Shown one piece after another: positions 61,175 through 64,000 of a DNA stretch of 64,000 bases. The first letter of the stretch is position 1. Each line of letters begins with the position of its first letter. The notes under the pieces are model-generated. The model was not told the origin of the DNA. It did no database searches and worked only from the letters and a program-made list of their open reading frames with translations. Source of the stretch: Alphaproteobacteria bacterium (GTDB lineage: Bacteria > Pseudomonadota > Alphaproteobacteria > Sphingomonadales > Emcibacteraceae); NCBI GenBank assembly GCA_002401455.1, contig NVTE01000001.1:148130-212129 (forward strand), read 5' to 3'. The translations under genes were made by a program, and so were the position numbers.

Positions 61175-63156
61175 TCTTCGGCCTCAACAATCCGGATCAG
61201 GATTTCACCGTCGGTGACCTGATCCCCGGCAGCCAGCGCCAGTCCTTCGACGGTGCCGGTGACCTGGGCCTTAATGGTATGCTCCATTTTCATGGCCTCG
61301 AGAATCATCAACGGCTGACCCTGCTCGACCTGATCGCCAAGGGCGACCATGACCTGGGTCACCTTGCCCGGCATCGGGGTCGTGATGACACCACTGCCGC
61401 CAGCCTCGTCCTCGCCCTCTGCGCCCGGCAGATAATGATGCAGGTGGGACACGGTGGACCCGTGGAAAATGGTGAAATCCTGGCCATTCTGAATGACCGT
61501 GGCCGAGACCTTATGGCCATCAACGGTAATATCAAGGTCGGTGCCTTCGTGACGCAGGACCCGTACCGTAAGCTCCGCCTCTTCAATCACCAGCTTGAAC
61601 GCGTCTTGTTGGTAGCTGACCATAACCTCCCGGTGCTGCTCCCGGTCAATGAAAGTCAGATGGGTGCTCAGGTCCAGGTTCATGCGCCAGCCATCGCTCC
61701 AGTCCCAGGGGTCACGACCCACCATATGGGGCTCAAGTTCGGCCATGGCGGCCAGGGCCAGGGTCGCATGGTCGGCCTGTTTGCCTTGGGGCATCAGGTC
61801 GTCCCGGAACCGCTCAATGAAGCCGGTGTCGAGATCAGCCTTGGCGAAGGCCGGATGGTCAATGATATTTCCGAGAAATTCAAGATTGGTTTTCAGGCCA
61901 GCCACCGCCGTATGCTCCAGCGCACGGCTCATCTGACGCAGGGCCCCCTCCCGGTCCCGGTCCCAGACGATCAGCTTGGCAATCATCGGGTCATAATAGA
62001 TACTGACCTCATCGCCCTGCTCAACCCCGGTATCGAGGCGGAAATGGGTACTCTCTTCCGGGCCGGAAAAATGGCTGATCCGGCCTGTTTGCGGCATGAA
62101 GTTATTTTCCGGGTCCTCGGCATAGAGCCGGACTTCAAAGGCATGACCGATCAGCGGAATATCCGCCTGGGCCAGGGGCAGCGGTTCGCCGGCGGCGATG
62201 CGCAACTGCCAGTCGACCAGATCCTGGCCGGTGATCAGCTCGGTTACCGGATGTTCGACCTGAAGCCGGGTATTCATTTCCATGAAATAGAAGGGTGCGT
62301 CTTCCAGACCCTGTGTCACATCGACGATAAATTCAATGGTTCCGGCACCGCAGTAGCCAATGGCCTTGGCCGCTTGGACCGCCGCGTCGCCCATGGCTTT
62401 GCGCATCTTGTCGGACAGGCCGGGGGCTGGGGCTTCCTCAACCACTTTCTGGTGGCGGCGCTGCAGCGAACAGTCGCGCTCATACAGATAGACCGCCTCA
62501 CCGAAACTATCGCCAAAGACCTGAACCTCAATATGGCGCGGCTTGGTGAGATATTTCTCAATCAACACATGGGCGTTACCGAAAGCCGCCTGGGCCTCCC
62601 GCTGACAGCTTTCCAGGGACGAGATAAAATCTTCGGCCGCTTCCACCAGCCGCATACCCTTGCCACCGCCGCCAGCCACCGCTTTGATTAGCACCGGATA
62701 GCCGATGCCATCGGCCTCGGCCTGCAATATTTTTGGCGTCTGGTCAGCCCCCCGGTAGCCGGGCACCACCGGCACACCGGCCTTTTCCATGATCTCTTTG
62801 GCCCGGTCCTTCAGGCCCATGGAGCGGATGCTGTCAGCGCTGGGACCGATGAAGACAATACCGGCCTTGGCACAGGCTTCGGAAAACTCCGCATTCTCTG
62901 ACAGGAAGCCATAACCCGGATGGATCGCCTGGGCCCCGGTTCGGATCGCCACCTCAAGAATAACATCGGGCCGCAGATAACTGGCGCTGGCCTCGGCCCC
63001 GCCAATATGGTGGGCCTCGTCCGCCAGCCGCACATGGCGGGCCGTGCTGTCGGCATCGGAATAGACCGCCACGGTCTTGATACCATTTTCCTGCGCGGTT
63101 TTAATCACCCGACAGGCAATTTCGCCCCGGTTAGCAATGAGTATTTTACTGAACAT
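61171..63156 (-). CDS. 3-Methylcrotonyl-CoA carboxylase, biotin-carrying alpha subunit
   Basis: A 661-residue protein. The biotin carboxylase domain ([83 protein letters not shown]) is followed by a BT-type linker and a C-terminal biotinyl domain with the biotinylated Lys in [12 protein letters not shown]. It loads CO2 on biotin for 3-methylcrotonyl-CoA. The carboxyltransferase beta subunit gene is not in this window and should lie beyond 64000. Operon overlaps: 4 bp with the lyase gene, 1 bp with auh. Confidence 0.94.
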   Translation of the reverse strand: MFSKILIANRGEIACRVIKTAQENGIKTVAVYSDADSTARHVRLADEAHHIGGAEASASYLRPDVILEVAIRTGAQAIHPGYGFLSENAEFSEACAKAGIVFIGPSADSIRSMGLKDRAKEIMEKAGVPVVPGYRGADQTPKILQAEADGIGYPVLIKAVAGGGGKGMRLVEAAEDFISSLESCQREAQAAFGNAHVLIEKYLTKPRHIEVQVFGDSFGEAVYLYERDCSLQRRHQKVVEEAPAPGLSDKMRKAMGDAAVQAAKAIGYCGAGTIEFIVDVTQGLEDAPFYFMEMNTRLQVEHPVTELITGQDLVDWQLRIAAGEPLPLAQADIPLIGHAFEVRLYAEDPENNFMPQTGRISHFSGPEESTHFRLDTGVEQGDEVSIYYDPMIAKLIVWDRDREGALRQMSRALEHTAVAGLKTNLEFLGNIIDHPAFAKADLDTGFIERFRDDLMPQGKQADHATLALAAMAELEPHMVGRDPWDWSDGWRMNLDLSTHLTFIDREQHREVMVSYQQDAFKLVIEEAELTVRVLRHEGTDLDITVDGHKVSATVIQNGQDFTIFHGSTVSHLHHYLPGAEGEDEAGGSGVITTPMPGKVTQVMVALGDQVEQGQPLMILEAMKMEHTIKAQVTGTVEGLALAAGDQVTDGEILIRIVEAEE

Positions 63157-64000
63157 TATACAGTGTCCCCAGTAGATTTTAGAGTAGATTTAAGAGTGGG
63201 ATTATGATTATTCGCTGGCCAGTTGGCCGGTCTTTTCTCCAGAAAGGCGGTCAGGCCTTCTTTGGCCTCTGGCCGGGCACGGATGGCGGCGATCCGCTCC
63301 GCTGACTCATCCATAATTTTGGTACTCAGCGGTTGATCGGCAAAATCCAGAATCAGCCGTTTGGCTTCCCGCATGGCTAGGGGACCATTGGCCCGCACAT
63401 GTTTCAGCATTGCCTGCAACTGGGCTTCCATCTCGTCTTCTGTGGTCACCAGCTCATGAATCAACCCCATATCATAGGCCCGTTGGCCCTTGAACCTCTC
63501 ACCGGTCTGGAAATAGCGCCGAGCATTGCGTTGGCCAATCGCCGCCAACACATAAGGCGATATGGTCGCCGGGATCAGGCCGATTTTAACCTCGGACAGG
63601 GCGAAGGTGGTGTTGACATCGGCAATCACCAGATCACAGCAGGAGACCAGCCCCAGTCCACCGCCCATGGCCGCGCCCCGAACGCAGGCAATGGTCAGCT
63701 TGTTTAAGGAATGAAGGGCATTCAGCATCGACGCCAGATACTCCGCATCCGCCAGATTTTCATTGTGCGAGAAATCCGCCGCCCGCTTCATCCACTGCAG
63801 GTCAGCGCCAGCAGAAAAACTTTTTCCCGCCCCCCGCAGCACCACAGCCCGGCAATGATTATCCTCTTCCACAGTCTGGAAGACATGGCGCAGCTCATGA
63901 ATCATTTTCTCATCAAAGGCATTATGAACCTCTGGCCGGTTTAGGGTGATCCAGGCAATGCCATCATCATCACGGTCCAATAAAACAGTCTCATTCGTCA
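63156..64000 (-). CDS. Enoyl-CoA hydratase, probable methylglutaconyl-CoA hydratase (5' end cut by window)
   Basis: At least 281 residues, crotonase fold. Landmarks are IAWITLNRPEVHNAFDE, RAVVLRGAGKSFSAGADLQWM (first oxyanion-hole motif), ACVRGAAMGGGLGLVSCCDLVIAD (second) and the downstream EVKIGLIPATISPYV. A TTG at 63980 is in frame, but the frame stays open to the edge and reads TNETVLLDRDDDG after a codon xTG that begins at 64001, so the real start is almost certainly an ATG one base outside. Function by context: hydrates methylglutaconyl-CoA to HMG-CoA. Confidence 0.9.
   Translation of the reverse strand, partial: TNETVLLDRDDDGIAWITLNRPEVHNAFDEKMIHELRHVFQTVEEDNHCRAVVLRGAGKSFSAGADLQWMKRAADFSHNENLADAEYLASMLNALHSLNKLTIACVRGAAMGGGLGLVSCCDLVIADVNTTFALSEVKIGLIPATISPYVLAAIGQRNARRYFQTGERFKGQRAYDMGLIHELVTTEDEMEAQLQAMLKHVRANGPLAMREAKRLILDFADQPLSTKIMDESAERIAAIRARPEAKEGLTAFLEKRPANWPANNHNPTLKSTLKSTGDTV

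Noticed and set aside
61279-62691. Long plus-strand frame (470 codons) opposite mccA
   Set aside because: Composition is that of an antisense shadow of a biotin carboxylase gene, whose motifs are complete on the minus strand.
1-64000. CRISPR arrays, rRNA genes, insertion sequences
   Set aside because: No regularly spaced direct repeats, no rRNA-like stretches and no transposase frames were seen.

Overview
The window looks like chromosomal DNA of a free-living, aerobic, Gram-negative alphaproteobacterium. The grounds are a helicase/S4/7Fe-ferredoxin/CarD gene set typical of Alphaproteobacteria, a TIGR02281-type retropepsin, a leucine-degradation (liu) operon, an RND-MFP-NodT efflux operon and a gene-transfer-agent-type holin. 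Most genes are moderately GC-rich. Several short AT-rich inserts (TIR gene, HigBA-like pair, part of the left end) stand out as accessory DNA. I cannot name the genus from sequence alone.

Layout. 0.4-1.0 kb: Phd/ParE-type toxin-antitoxin pair with its own promoter. 1.0-3.9 kb (minus): alanine-dehydrogenase-family enzyme, P-loop kinase, L32 (rpmF), small membrane protein. 4.05-5.7 kb: tRNA-Ser(GGA), terminator, MFS exporter. 5.8-11.1 kb (minus): a type IA topoisomerase III with a changed active-site flank, a slipin/NfeD pair, a hypothetical gene. 11.3-28.7 kb: a 16.5-kb complex I operon in rotated order, nuoH-I-[CBS]-J-K-[MrpD-like]-[84 aa]-[MrpD-like with NuoL-type arm]-M-N-A-B-C-D-E-F-G, followed by an RNase D. 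There is no ordinary nuoL. 28.7-33.1 kb: M20 amidohydrolase, GST, secreted SNase-fold protein, M48 lipoprotein protease. 33.1-39.0 kb (minus): three-gene tripartite efflux operon. 39.1-48.4 kb (minus): degenerate phosphoesterase, CarD, 7Fe ferredoxin, TerB, TetR, retropepsin, periplasmic amidohydrolase, S4 protein, SUV3-like helicase. 48.5-55.2 kb: nitroreductase, orphan TIR protein, lipoprotein, TPR protein, LysR, DUF3137/LemA pair, AsmA-like protein. 55.2-56.6 kb (minus): holin/M15-peptidase lysis cassette with a putative helix-turn-helix gene. 57-59 kb: AI-2E transporter and a HigBA-like pair. 59.1-64.0 kb (minus): auh-mccA-hmgL-ivd for leucine catabolism, with auh cut by the right window edge.

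How it fits together. Leucine catabolism yields acetyl-CoA and acetoacetate, and the NADH from central metabolism feeds complex I. The complex I is the most unusual object: NuoL appears to be replaced by two MrpD-like proteins. One has all expected proton-channel residues. The other lacks the TM7 lysine and TM8 histidine but carries a NuoL-like C-terminal arm. A small two-helix protein lies between them and a CBS-domain protein is encoded inside the operon. Other points worth a second look are two secreted or cytosolic pseudo-enzymes (phosphoesterase and SNase folds), a possibly leaderless toxin mRNA with an over-long antitoxin, the orphan TIR protein, and a tRNA-Ser with U73.
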